From Apostichopus japonicus (taxonomy: Eukaryota > Echinodermata > Holothuroidea > Aspidochirotida > Stichopodidae), in assembly GCF_037975245.1 (NCBI RefSeq), contig NC_092571.1:13823417-13887416 (forward strand): a stretch of 64,000 bases of DNA, written 5' to 3'. Position 1 is the first letter of the stretch. Every line of letters begins with the position of its first letter. Positions 1-11,275 of this stretch are shown in pieces. The notes under the pieces are model-generated. The model saw nothing but the letters and a program-made list of their open reading frames with translations, searched no databases and had not been told where the DNA came from. The translations under genes were made by a program, and so were the position numbers.

Positions 1-1407
1 GTTTATTTTACTAGTTTAGAGACAAAATTTCATGTGTATTTTCAAGTTTTACAAGATAGTTAAAATAATATTATCATATATGTGAGACCAAAAACCGTCC
101 ATTGATTGCCTAGCTTATTTTCAACAATTCAATGTTTCGGTCGAATGATCCAACAGCAATGTGGATGGCATCCTGTGCTAGAGAAAAGGAGGGCGGGAAA
201 TTACGCCTGCCCCCTCCCACCTAGAAAGGGGCAAATTTGTCTCTCCTCATACCTGCCTCCTATCCAACCACCAAAACACATTTAATAATAATAATAATAA
301 TAGCCGAAACAACCGGTAAATATGACGTGGCTAGAAGTGGAGATTTCGTTCATGACTATGATCCATTCCTAATAAATCATGACTATGTTACGTCATTTCA
401 GATGATACAATTTGAAACAGTAAAGATTCTTTAATATTTGGTTTTTCTAGATTTGTGTTAATTGCGCTTTATTTTGATTGATAGATTTGCCAATCATATA
501 AAATGATTAATCGAGGGCGTTTGTGATAAATTGGTTAATATACTATTCAGATCCTGACTGGATCACTGGGTTGTGTCCTTTGGCTTATTCAATTACCTTT
601 CTTCACTCATGTGTGTGACAGGGGACTTAAGATTTGGTTATGATCAACATACTTAGTTTAATGCATGGCTCATCCTATACGATTTCCAAGCCGATACTCA
701 TTTAAAACTGATATGTGTTATAATTTCTTAACATATTTTACATTTATGACCAGTTGCTACTGAGAAGGACTGAGAAGATAGTGGATTACACTTTACTTCA
801 GGTCGGTGGGCCTATGTACTTTTTTGGCTCGCTTGACCTGAGTTTCGTTTGTAAGAAGGGGGTGGTTTGGCCGTGACGTTTTCTATCCCGCATGGCGGGT
901 CACGTAAAAAGCACTTTACTTCAGAACGCGTAAAATATGCAATCTAACATGTGTAAAGGTGTTATAACATACTCCATTTTATAATGATTACCGCTTGTCT
1001 CTTATTCACAGTTCAAACCGATCAAGCCATGTACATTCGGTGAATTTCCCCCAAAAGGACGCGTATTTGGCCCGCCTTTACGCTCCGAGAGCAACTGTTA
1101 CAATCTGTATATGGTTGTGAAGTTAAATTACCTGTGACAAGAGTTTTACTGTTGTTACTGTCGTGTTAGGGGCCTTGTTCTTGATACGAAGAATGTGAAA
1201 TGAAACAATAATTGTTTAGCTGATAGTATAATTCACTTTACGTAATCATTTCTGACCTTAAGGTAAAAAATCCAATTAGGGTCGTTATCAATTTGCTCGA
1301 TTACTCTCTCTGATTGCAAGTGCAAAGCAAACAAATTCCTTGTATATATGTTATCAAAGAAGATTTGTCTTCCTCTGTGTGCTTACTTGTATAGAGTTTG
1401 CAACTTG
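1..1407. repeat. Segmental duplication block A, copy 1
   Basis: No gene is supported here. The stretch aligns by eye over its whole length with about 34,020-35,462 and 42,540-43,780. Shared landmarks include a CCCCTCCCACCT/AAAGGGG motif near 210-235, a (AAT)n run near 285-302 and a conserved segment near 980-1,100. It differs from the other two copies mainly by small indels and by a 110-bp LINE fragment at 802-911. The same family of sequence is also recognisable, more diverged, near 7,540-7,620 and 45,020-45,090, which points to an older duplication that preceded this one. Confidence 0.8.
802..911 (+). mobile_element. Tx1-like LINE 3'-end fragment with 13-bp target-site duplication
   Basis: This is a severely 5'-truncated LINE copy of 110 bp. 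It holds only the last part of the 3' UTR, including the terminal hairpin (CCCGC-ATG-GCGGG) and the end GTCACGTAAAAAG. It is flanked by CACTTTACTTCAG at 789-801 and again at 912-924, a perfect 13-bp target-site duplication. The paralogous loci near 34,945 and 43,418 carry the single-copy empty site with no insertion. The fragment therefore arrived after the block duplicated, by target-primed reverse transcription. Confidence 0.9.
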
Positions 1408-1671
1408 ACCCGACATCAGAGCCGTCTTCGAAGACGACTTCCAAAACGGACTGTTAAACCAAAGTCAACGTCTGGGCATGATTACTTTGCTGCCAAAGTC
1501 TGGGGACCCCTTGGATCCTTATAACAAGCGTCCGATCACCTTATTAAATGTGGACTTCAAGTTGCTGGCTAAAGGCTTTGTGCAACCGCCTTGCACTGGC
1601 TATGCCGCATCTTGTGGGTGATCTCCAGACTTGTGCAGTCAAGGGTCATTGCATCCAGCAGAACTTGTGGT
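1408..1671 (+). mobile_element. Left piece of interrupted Tx1-like LINE (reverse-transcriptase region)
   Basis: Plus-strand LINE sequence encoding the start of the reverse-transcriptase domain (PDIRAVFED, then LGMITLLPKSGDP, then KRPITLLNVD). The element begins inside ORF2, so it is 5'-truncated, and an extra A near 1,572 breaks the frame. It continues at 5,211 after an antisense LINE insertion. The last 15-16 bases here (1,656-1,671) are repeated at 5,211-5,226 as the target-site duplication of that inserted copy. The left host junction falls just after GTTTGCAACTTGA, which is shared with the paralog at about 35,450-35,462. Confidence 0.85.
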
Positions 1672-1841
1672 GCTTTTTACGTGACCCGCCATGCGGGATA
1701 CAAAACGTCACGGCCAAACGGCACTACCGAACCATCCCATTCTGACAAACGAAACTAAGGTCTAGCGAGCCAAAAAAACAAACGCCCGCCGACCTGCAGA
1801 GACAAAACGCCCAACCCCCCCCCCCCCCCCCACTCAAACAT

Positions 1842-4646
1842 TCAGAAACGTACAGAAGGACGACCCGCACGCAGCGAAACGAAAAACCCCTCCCCAGCAC
1901 ACCAGCGTCCAAAAAAGGCAGCCCCAGATAAACGGCGAAAATCGCCTTCAATCTGAAGGCGAATGTCAGACTTCACCGCCTCCAGGACTGCCTGCCAACT
2001 GGCAAATTTCCCCCTAAAAACCAAATTACATCTATTCCGCCAAACATGTGTTTTTACAATAGAGCAAACAAAAATGATGCGGTGCAACACACCTACCGAA
2101 CAAACAGGAGGGTCTACCCCATATAAAATAAAGCCCTGCCCTACCGACCATGAACGGTCTCCCGTAACACGGTCGGTCCAGGTCTGGAACCACTCCCATA
2201 AGTTTACTACAAAGTAACAATGCCAAAAAACATGAGCAGTACTCTCTAAGCTGTCACAGCCGGTCCTAGGGCACAGTCCATCACCCAATCGCCAATGATA
2301 TCTTTTTAGGTTGGTCACCAAGGCACCGTGTGCAACTCTCCATGCAAGATCACGGAGCCTGCAACCATTCAGCCTTGAATGCACCGAACGCCATACTTCG
2401 GCAGAATGACGTCCCTGGACAAAAGTTGCATTCAAGGCCTTATCCCTCAACGAACTGTGAACGAGGGCCGGCTGTGACAGGTCAACAGGGGCAACTCAAT
2501 CAGAGCGGAGCAGATGACACGCACCACCCTGTTTGGAGTACTACTATGCGGTTCTCTGTTGCTAAACAGCGCCGGGACCCATCGACGCAGGTGCAAACCG
2601 CCCCATGAACGTACAAAATATGAACAAGGCAACCCTGGGTCAGTTACCGCTACAAACAACTGCTTAAATAACAAAAAGGTCAATTTACTTCCCAGATGAA
2701 CCACCCCTAGTCCCCCCTTCTCCAGTTTTTGGTACAATACCGCCCTCTTGACAAGCTCTGTACTACCAGACCATATGAATGAAAAAATCGCCCTCTCCAA
2801 CCGTACCAGGACGCGACGCGGAATTGGGTACACCGCGCCCGGGTACCACAAGATGGGCGAAACGAAACGATTAATAACAGTCACTTTCCCCAAGATCGAA
2901 AGCCAGCGGGTGCCAAAGGTTTCGAGTCTGCTCTGAAATACCTCAGCCCTCTCGTTCCAGGTGACATCACAAGGTGCATCGTAGCCGAACCATATACTAT
3001 TAATTTTGATATTCTGATCCGACCACGACGCACCGAATGGTAAGTCTCTGTGTCTCCAGCTACCAAGACGAAGGCCCTTTGTCTTTTCTGGATTCAACTT
3101 CGCCCCGGTAGCTCTCTCAAAAATAGATAGATCCTGCGAGAGTGCGCGAAAGGTGCCCAGACTCCAAACAATACATGTCACGTCATCTGCATATTGAGCG
3201 CATTTCACTTTGGCACCCCCTGGCACAACGAATGGAAGTCTGGAGTCCCTTTCCAATAGACGAGAGAGGGACTCGCTAAACAAAACATAAAGTAATGGAG
3301 ACAGAGTGCACCCCTGGCGCACCCCCCTCTCTACGTTAAAAACCTCCGAACAAAACCCATTTACGATAACATAACTGAAACTTTGTTCATACAAAACAGA
3401 AATCCATTTACGAAAATCCGGGTGCAACTGAAACGTCTCCAATACATTCATTAAAAAACCGCGATCCACCATGTCAAAGGCCTTCTGCTGGTCCAGAGAC
3501 ACCAATGCACATGGCAGATCACGCTCAATAACAAAGTCGGTCAAGTCGCGCATCAACCACAAGTTCTGCTGGATGCAATGACCCTTCACTGCACAAGTCT
3601 GGAGATCACCAACAAGATGCGGCATAGCCAGTGCAAGGCGGTTGCACAAAGCCTTAGCCAGCAACTTGTAGTCCACATTTAACAAGGTGATCGGACGCTT
3701 GTTATGAGGATCCAAGGGGTCCCCAGACTTTGGCAGCAAAGTAATCATGCCCAGACGTTGACTTTGGTTAACAGTCCGTTTTGGAAGGCGTCCTCGAAGA
3801 CGGCTCTGATGTCGGGTCCTATTATTGCCCAGAAGGTTCGGTAGAACTCCCTCGGAAGCCCGTCCGAACCCGGGGACTTGCCATTCTTCATCTTCGAAAG
3901 CGCCTTCCAAAGCTCAACAGTGGTTATTCCGCCCCCCAAAATATCATTGACATCGTGGGGAACGGTTTTTGAGATTCCCCTCAATAAATCAGACTGTGCC
4001 GACAAGTCGACATTGCCACGCGTAAACAAACTCGAATAATACTCTTTATATACGCTGACAATGCCGTGAGGGTCACTGACCACGGTCCCATCGGTAGCGC
4101 GCACAGACGGGATGCGTCTGTCACCCGCCGATGAGCTAACGGACTGGTAAAACCTCAGTGAAGGGCGCTCCCCGGCTTCCACCGCTTCGACACGGGCCCT
4201 GACGCGGGCACCGTGGTACTTTTCATCGAGATACGTCTGCAAAGCGATGACTGCCGAAGGGTCGCCAGTGTGTTAAAAAAATCTCGTCTAGCAGAAGGCC
4301 GATTGGGAGCATACACGTTGCAAAGGGAGATGTTACCCTGTGGATACTTGAAAAGAATGCAAACCAATCGGCCTTCGTGATCCGTCTCCACCCTAGTGGC
4401 ACAACCCGCCTGACGAGGTGACAGGAGGATGACAGTGCCACAGGATGAAGACGAACCAAACGAAGCATGCAGCCCACCACCCCACTCATAAGCCCATAGA
4501 GGGACATCTTCTTCCAAAATATGTGTTTCTTGTAGGCAAACGCAGTCGACTTCCATTGAAATACCATATTGGAAAATGCGACTGCGCTTGCGATGATCCC
4601 TCATGCCATTGACGTTCAAGGTGGCAACTGAAAAAGTATGGGCCAT
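1842..4646 (-). pseudogene. LINE ORF2 (endonuclease-reverse transcriptase), broken
   Basis: Would encode an AP-type endonuclease, a reverse transcriptase and a C-terminal zinc motif. Sense order: endonuclease N-terminus (VATLNVNGMRD, CLQETHI) from the ATG at 4,646; then a 583-bp deletion at about 4,267 that removes the rest of the endonuclease and shifts frame; a linker region; a second frameshift near 3,768 where one T is missing relative to the 59.6-kb copy; then the RT core with SLDQQKAFDMVD, RGVRQGCTLSPLL and the catalytic QYADD box; and a third frameshift near 2,450-2,480. The tail carries a Cys/His cluster, LCPRTGCDSLESTAHVFWHC. The domain order and RT motifs fit the L1/Tx1 group. It cannot encode active protein. 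Confidence 0.92.
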
Positions 4647-4666
4647 GAGAGGGCAATGGGGCAAAA

Positions 4667-5210
4667 CTACGCCGACGTCGATTCCGTAAGCTTCAAGCGC
4701 GCTCTAGACGACATATCGTCGTCGGAGTCGTCACTTGAGGACGACCTTTTCAGTGAGGGTTCCCCCATCTCGTCGTACCAGCTCGTCCCAATGGCACGTT
4801 TCGGCTCGACGATCACCGAGCCTCCGGAGTCGCTGTCAGACATAGCCTCCGGAGACCCGACGACCGAGTCGTCGTCAGACAGAGTCTCCGGATCTGGCGA
4901 TACCGGCGGCGGACTGGGGACGGAACTGGACGGGTTGATGGGGGAAGCTGGTGGAGACCCCGTGTCCGCTTCGCTGTGTGGTGGAGACGGTGCGGGCACA
5001 GGGTTGATGGGGGAAGCTGGTGGAGACTTTCTCGGTGCGGGCACGGGGTTGGGGTCTGCAACTACGGGGGAGGGTGAAGGAGGTGCGGAGAGTGAATCCT
5101 CACCCGTTTCCCCCTCCTTGCGTGGAGCTTCCTCCGGGGCAGTAGGTGCGCCAGAACTTGGCGCCTTTGCTTGACCCCCACTCTTTGTCATAAAGACATA
5201 AGAGGAGGGA
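4667..5210 (-). pseudogene. LINE ORF1, C-terminal half only
   Basis: The reading frame begins within the last Cys/His knuckle region (CPSSYVFMTKSGG) and continues through a Pro/Ser-rich tract to an acidic-basic tail, with the stop at 4,667. The ORF2 initiator ATG lies 21 bp downstream at 4,646. The copy at 61.2-62.3 kb shows that the RNA-binding knuckles and the N-terminus are missing here, because the element is 5'-truncated. Codons upstream of 5,210 belong to the disrupted sibling LINE on the other strand, not to this gene. Confidence 0.85.
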
Positions 5211-7100
5211 CAGCAGAACTTGTGGTTGAAGCGCGACTTGACCGACTTTGTTCTTGAGCATGATCTGCCATGTACATTGGTGTCTCTTGACCAGCAGAAG
5301 GCCTTTGACATGGTGGATCGCGGTTTTTTAATGAATGTATTGAGACGTTTCAGTTACACCCAAATTTTCGTAAATGGATTTCTGTTTTGTATCAGGAAAG
5401 TTTCAGTTCTATTATCGTAAATGGGTTTTGTTCGGAGGTTTTTAACGTAGAGAGGGGTACGCCAGGGGTGCACTCTGTCTCCATTAACGTTATATTTTGT
5501 TTAGCGAGTCCCTCTTCCGTCTTTTGGAAAGGGACTCCAGACTTGTTCCATGCGTTGTGCCAGGAGGTGCCAAAGTGAAATGCGTTCAATATGCAGATGA
5601 CGTCACATGTGTTGTTTCGAGTCTGGGCTTTTTTTGTGCCCTCTCGCAGGATTTATGTATCTTTGAGAGAGCTACCGGGGCGAAGTTGAATCCGGAAAAG
5701 ACAAAGGGCCTTCGCCTTGGTAGCTGGAGATACAGAGACTTACCATTCGGTGCATCGTGGTCGGATCACAATATCAAAATTAATGCTATATCGTTCGGCT
5801 ACGATGCACCTTGTGATGTCACCTGGAACGAGAGGGCTGAGGTATTTGAGAGCAGGCTCGAAACCTTTGGCACCCGCTGGCACCCGATCTTGGGGAAAGT
5901 CGCCGTCATTAATCGTTTTGTTTCGCCCATCTTGTGGTACCCGAGCGCGGTGTACCCAATTCCGCGTCGCGTCCTGGTGCGGTTGGAGAGAGCAATATTT
6001 TCATTCATATGGTCGGGTGGTACAGAGCTTGTCAAGAGGGCGGTTTGTACCAAAAACTGGAAAAGGGGGGGGGGGCTAGGGGTGGTTCATCTGGAAAGTA
6101 AATTAACTGTTTTGTTATTTTAGCAATTGTTTGTAGCGGTAACTGACCCAGGGTTGCCTTGTTCATATTTTGTACGTTTTTTGGGCGGGTTGCACTTGAG
6201 TCGATGGGTTTCGGCGCTGTTTAGCAACAGAGAACCGCATAGTAGTACACCAAGCAGGGTGGTGCGTGTCATTTGCTCCGCTCTTATTGAGTTGCCCCCT
6301 GTTGACCTGTCACAGCCGGCCCTCTTTCACAGTTCTCTGCGGGATATCGCCTTGAATGCAATATTGGTACAGGGACGTCATCTTGCCGAAGTATGGCGTT
6401 CGGTTGCATTCAAGGCTAAATAGTTGCAGGCTCCGTGATCTTGCCTGGAGAATTGGACACGGTGCCTTGGTGACCAATCTGAAAAGGTATCATTGGCGAT
6501 TCGGTAACGGACTGTGCCCAAGGACCGGCTGTGACAGCTTAAAGAGTACTGCCCATGTTTTTGGGCATTGTTCCTTTGTTTTAAGCTTGTGGGAGTGGTT
6601 TCAGACCTGGACCGACCGTTTAACGGGAGACCGTTCTTGGTCGGCAGGACAGGGTTTTGTTTTATATAAGGTAGATCCCCCAGTTCGTTCTGTTGCACCG
6701 TATTATTTGTGTTTGTTCTATTTTGAAGAAAAAAACACTTATTTGGAGGAATAGATGTAATATAGTTTTTAGGGGGAATTTGAAAGTTGGCAGGCAGTCC
6801 TGGAGGCGGTGAAGTGTGACATTCGCTTTCAGGTTGAAGGTGATTTTTGCCGTTTATCTGGGGCTGCCTTTTTTGAACGCTGGTGTGCTGCGGAGAGGTG
6901 TTTCATTTCGCTGCGTGCTGGTCGTCCTTTTGGTTTTTTTTTTAATATTTGAGTGGGTGGTTGGGGATTTGTCTCTGCAGGTCGGTGGGAGTATTACATT
7001 TTTGGCTCGCTTGACTTGAGTTTCGTTTGTCTGAATGGGGTGGTTGGGTAGTGCCGTTCGGCCGTGACGTTTTGGATCCTGCATGCGGGTCACGTGAAAG
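5211..7100 (+). mobile_element. Right piece of interrupted Tx1-like LINE, to the 3' end
   Basis: Continuation of the plus-strand element that starts at 1,408. It runs from the middle of the reverse transcriptase to the 3' terminal hairpin and GTCACGTGAAAG. Host sequence resumes at about 7,101 and matches the paralog at about 44,012. Host DNA of roughly 300 bp, present in the 43.8-44.0 kb paralog, is missing across this insertion. No target-site duplication was found for this older element. Confidence 0.88.
5220..6930 (+). pseudogene. LINE ORF2 reverse-transcriptase remnant
   Basis: Contains the RT block with SLDQQKAFDMVD, the QYADD catalytic box near 5,590-5,605 and the segment NPEKTKGLRLGSW, followed by the C-terminal Cys/His region (LCPRTGCDSLKSTAHVFGHC). 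Frameshifts are evident near 5,340, 5,460-5,500, 6,060-6,120 and 6,400. The frame was also split by the antisense LINE now at 1,672-5,210. Decay is greater than in the nested copy, as expected if this is the older insertion. Confidence 0.88.
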
Positions 7101-8472
7101 TGTGTGTGTGAGATAATATGGAAAATGTGTTGCTCTATATGGTGATCAACAACTGGTGAATTCAAGTAGGTCTAGTTGACTCTTTAATGCGCAATGTAAT
7201 CGTTGATGCATTGCTCAACTTTTTCTCGGTAGGCATTGGCGGAAAGATGAACATGATCTAAATCAAGACGTTACACTATTTGGGATAGTTGGTTCAGTCG
7301 CAGGCGATAACTAATATGTCTTTTTTACATCTTATTTGAAAAAGACTACCAATTGGTTATGAAGTATGAGACATCAGATCAAAACGAAGTGATTATTTGT
7401 GTTAATTTAAGCCAGTATTATTTAAAAACTGAGTTTAATCATGCACATTAACATTCAATTTTAGATGGCGTTGCGCCACCATTTCAAAGTCTGCTATATT
7501 CAGAGTATGTGTGAGTGTAACTATTCGTGTTACAAGAAACATACTCCTGCCCCTCCACAATTTAAAAAGGGAAATATATCTCTCCCTCCCATGCACACCA
7601 CCCCCCCCCTCCCCAACACCCTTGCCACTTTAGACGCCTGTTATGGCAATGTGATCCAAAACAATTCTGTGTATATTTTAAATGGCCTGAAGTCGAGGTT
7701 TCCTAAATGACTAATAATTCATTACGAATCAGTAATGAATTTAATACATGGCTGTGACAAGACACCATGTGATGACTGCCAAAAAGCATCAAGAGAGTGT
7801 CAAAGTGTACACTGTAGTCCCATTAAATTGCAATAGCTGTCATTTTATTCTTTGTATTTTATTTCTTCTTAAAGAGAAACAACTCCCTACCGTTGTCGAA
7901 GTATGATGTGTCAGATCGAACAAAGTTTGGTTGTTTATTCTAATCGATAACATACATTTAATAAAAAATTAAAATAGTCTAGTAACCATGCTCATAAGCA
8001 TTTAGTTTCAGATGGCGCTGTACCACTATATAACAGAGGAAGTTATAGAATTCTAACTGCATATTTCTTTAGGTGATAAGAGTAGATAGAGTATGTGTTA
8101 TTAAATGTTCTTGTTCCTTTCAAGTAGGAGATCGATTGTTATGAGCATATATTACAGAGGACAATATCTCGGGTGGAATGTCTTTATCTGTCTCTCTTAT
8201 ATACATCATCCAGCAATTGGTATTGGAATGACCTTGAACACCTGACCACCTTTTATTGACAGTTATCTGTCGCAATATCCTGTAATTGCAAATCAAACAA
8301 TAATGAAAACCAATACTATATTTACGGTGGTCCTGAGGGAACAGACGAGTTGCAGACTAACTGCGTTAGTATAATCCGACAACTAGTGAATAATACAATA
8401 TTTGGCGTGTTGTCCAGCCACGTGCAGCACAGCAACTGATCGGGATTCTTCGTCAAAATGCCAATGCATAGA

Positions 8473-8641
8473 ATCGCTTCTCGGCCTGTTGGCTAAGATC
8501 ATGTGTAGTATAGGTTCCCTTTCGAGGGGAATGATGATACACACCCGACACAGTCACAATCTTGATGCAAGGGGACTGGGGTTGAGAGCGGATCAGTCGT
8601 TTTTTGGTAGTTTGATTTTCGTGCCCAGGTTCTTTCCTGGG
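8473..8641 (+). ncRNA. U2 snRNA-like sequence, copy 1 (probable pseudogene or variant)
   Basis: The 5' part, beginning ATCGCTTCTCGGCC and continuing TTGGCTAAGATC, matches the strongly conserved 5' end of U2 small nuclear RNA with very few changes. The branch-site recognition element GTAGTA is present at 8,505-8,510. Beyond this the sequence departs from canonical U2. It has a TTCCC/GGGGAA hairpin in place of stem IIa and a T-run followed by GG at 8,599-8,607 that could be an Sm-like site. A perfect 6-bp terminal hairpin (CCCAGG/CCTGGG) lies at 8,624-8,641. The total of about 170 nt is near U2 length. It is duplicated at 46,313-46,495. Function is unproven; a U2-derived pseudogene is the safer reading. 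Confidence 0.6.
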
Positions 8642-9072
8642 TAACTTTTCTAAAACAGTATGCATAGAATAGCTTGTCAACTAGGCAAACATATAATAAT
8701 TTGTCGAGGTGTGTAAAATTTGCCTGTATCGAGAAAAATATGGTATCGATGATTGTTCAATTCAACAACTCATTGTAAGATTGCTTGGTGATGATTGAGA
8801 TGGCGTAGCCTGCAGTGAAATAACAACCAGACTGAGTTATAATCAGTTTGTCGGCTTGTCGAGACCTGTTTCCAAGGGCCGTTGTTATTCTGGTTTAGGG
8901 TAATAGAGGGCCTACGGACGGTCCGACCGTTTTTACTTTTGTAGATGATTCGTGTTCAGTTCGGTGAGTGTGTGCAAAGGGGGGGGGGGGGGGTTCAGTT
9001 GGATGTGTGTGGTAATTCTTTATTGCTGATGGTTTAGTTAAAGTACGGGTAGGGTTTGGTGTTGAAAGCATT

Positions 9073-9117
9073 TAAGCCGTGACGTTTAGAATTCCTCTGG
9101 GCGGATCACGGTAACAG
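9073..9117 (+). mobile_element. Relic of a LINE 3' tail
   Basis: About 45 bp resembling the terminal hairpin region of the Tx1-like family (GCCGTGACGTTT, then GGGCGGATCACG). The same relic sits at about 46,885-46,928 in the duplicated block, so it predates the block duplication. Ends and target-site duplication are no longer recognisable. Confidence 0.5.
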
Positions 9118-11079
9118 CACAGTAAAGTTACAACCAATAACAATCGGTTCCGAACCACTGGGAGTACCATATTACGTAAATACCCCCTAAGTGAGAATAT
9201 CAGGATATAGGCCGGGAGGCTTGGCCTCGTATGAGTTGTAATAATTCTGACCAAAGTCGTTCATGAGGAATACATTCTGAATATCTTACGATGTTTCTAA
9301 GTTACTAATATCTGAAAACTATTAGTCTGGTCCCTTTAAATATGTACACAATATAGTATATTTTAGTAGTTATTTATTTCTGGCTCACTGTAGCGTGGTT
9401 TGCAATGCCGTTGGTGATATAGGTAGGGTGGACGGGGTGAGGTTATTTTTGCAAGCAAAGAATTATTTCTTCTTCATCTTTTTTGATTCTCCTCTACATG
9501 TTTCCTTTAAACTTTCTCAGCAGCCCTAGTCACCTCAATCAATTAGGATATTGTTTGATCTACCCTGCATAGTTTTATTCATTTCTATTTATCTACATTC
9601 ATGTTCTCTGGAGTAAGTTTGTCTTCGTTTTTATTGATTAAGTGATTGAAATGAAATTGAACTAGATTAAGTACTTGAATTGTACTGAGTTTTAACGGTC
9701 AATACCGCAGTACACATTGACCGAAACTAGCGACTATCTTTTGTTTGTGTAACTGAAATGATACCGGGTTGATTATCTGAATTAATCAGGTTGTTATTTC
9801 AAGTTAACGTCGATTCGTCTCTTCCACTCCTTTTCTACTCAGTTCCGACAGTGGCGAGGGGAAGGTTAACGCTGCATATCCAATGCACTAATCCCCTAAT
9901 GGTATTTCCATACTGTGTGTATGGAAATGACTTTCAGCAAACATGGATTACTTTGGTGAACAACCCGCAGCATCAACATGTTTAAGGAGATAATTGCTGT
10001 AGTTAGGAGACATATGGGTTGAATTCAGTGTCGGGGCTGCCATTTTGATGAGATAAAGGAGTATAAGAGATTACGTCATTGCGGATCATTTTTAGGGGCG
10101 AATATTCGCCGTCCAATTGTTTTTACTCTTTTTACCATCTTATACTTTTCTATTCATTTTACGCAACTAAGAACCTTGGCGGTTAAAGGACTAGAGTATT
10201 CAGCCACCGTCCCAGACGGTATGTCTGAGACGCGAAAAACACATTCCATACTTGTCGTACGTTCTCGGGAGATTATCCCAGCACCAAGATGTTACCAGGC
10301 GATGGAAGCAATGCCAAAGACCAAAGGGCCCTCGCTTTTTACATTGTGAACTTTTTAAAATAAGGTCTATGAAACTGAAATGTCGCCCTCACTTTCAAGA
10401 GAAAGTTATCCCTTGTTTCTAAATGACAAGCTGTGCATGGTCTTTGAGCTCCTACATATGAAATGATGCTTGTATTTTGACATTAAAATAACGTCCTTTG
10501 TGCTATTCTTTCAAAGTTAAATAAAGATAGTTTTCACGTACCCAAAACAAATACCTAATATTTGTGAACGATAAGTAACACGCTCTCCTTATCGTTTATT
10601 TGATCGTTTTATACCATCTTAAAAGAATATTAATAATTTAAGCAATATTGTTATTTTACAACAGTCACGTCTTCAAAAATTCCTGCTCTTTTACAACGTT
10701 CTTATTTTCAAAGTTGGTCAGCCAGTTGAATTGGCCCTCTCATGTATTATAATATCACTTTCTACCCCAACATAATCTCTCAAGAAAAGCTGCTGCCTCA
10801 CAAAAATGGTTTCATTTCATGTTCCCGTGTGCCTCGTAAGCGATATCAAACTATTAATTGGGGCGAATCCATATCTTTTTTTAAGGAAATGGATTGCCCT
10901 TCAATCGATGCCTCCTATATAGGGGGTGGGTATGTTAGAAGCATCCTTATGGAAAATTTTGCAATTTGAGGTATTTGTAAACTTTAAATTAGGTTTAATA
11001 TTAAGTCTAACCGCAACTATGCTACTTTTAAATGTTGATGTTAGGTTAAAATGAGGGAAGTGGTGAACACCCTACTCAT

Positions 11080-11275
11080 GAATCAGCTGCTGTGATAACA
11101 ATATCCACTGACATCGACATAGAACTTCAACTAGAGCAAGTCTTCTACACTTCTTGACTCGTAAGTAAGCTCAACGCTGTCATATCGCCGATCCCGAAGA
11201 AAGATGATGAATGCTTCAACGAGAAAAAAGAAAAAGAAATAGCACTAATAGATCGATGAGAAGTAACATAAAATG
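11080..11275 (-). pseudogene. Broken paralog of the small membrane-protein-like ORF at 62.7 kb
   Basis: Minus-strand translation gives FLVEAFII...RDRRYD...ELTYESRSVEDLL followed by an in-frame stop. It parallels FLVEAFIVFHEDRRYDIGEF in the 62,737-62,919 copy. The hydrophobic N-terminal stretch is frameshifted by extra bases near 11,230. If the family is coding at all, this copy is dead. Confidence 0.3.

Larger units (their letters stand above)
1672..5210 (-). mobile_element. Tx1-like LINE, 3.5 kb, nested antisense in a sibling copy
   Basis: Minus-strand LINE running from the last part of ORF1 (5' end at 5,210) to the 3' UTR hairpin (3' end at 1,672). It interrupts a plus-strand copy of the same family, and CAGCAGAACTTGTGGT is repeated on both sides (1,656-1,671 and 5,211-5,226). 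Compared with the copy at 57,538-62,485 it lacks a 583-bp internal segment at 4,266-4,268. Sequence identity to that copy is visibly high, so both look recent. There is no poly(A) tail; the element ends in an A-run then G. A long C-run (G-run in sense) lies in the 3' UTR near 1,808-1,830. Confidence 0.93.
7101..10820. repeat. Segmental duplication block B, copy 1
   Basis: Aligns in order with about 44,010-48,640. Shared landmarks include the start (GTGTGAG...ATATGGAAAA), the U2-like sequence, a G-run near 8,980 and 46,794, a short LINE-tail relic near 9,075 and 46,885, and a conserved GTGTATGGAAATGA segment near 9,917 and 47,727. No host coding gene is supported inside it. The short open frames in the block are not preserved between the two copies. 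Confidence 0.85.

Noticed and set aside
980-1100. Conserved segment in block A as a coding exon (present four times)
   Set aside because: The frame is disrupted differently in each copy and no splice sites bound it. Recent duplication is enough to explain conservation.
4638-5174. Plus-strand 178-codon open frame
   Set aside because: It is the antisense shadow of the Pro/Ser-rich LINE ORF1 tail. The minus-strand frame carries the recognisable protein.
5150-5300. Head-to-head LINE junction as a twin-priming (5' inversion) product
   Set aside because: Both sides extend to a 3' end and overlap in content, which a single twin-primed RNA cannot give. The 15-16 bp duplication at 1,656-1,671 and 5,211-5,226 shows a nested insertion instead.
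7465-7710. 81-codon plus-strand frame in block B
   Set aside because: Not preserved in the 44-45 kb copy, low-complexity Pro-rich end, no start context or domain.
8473-8641. Canonical functional U2 gene
   Set aside because: Only the 5' domain matches. Stem IIa and the 3' half differ and the Sm-like run is not kept in the second copy. Reported as a U2-like variant or pseudogene.
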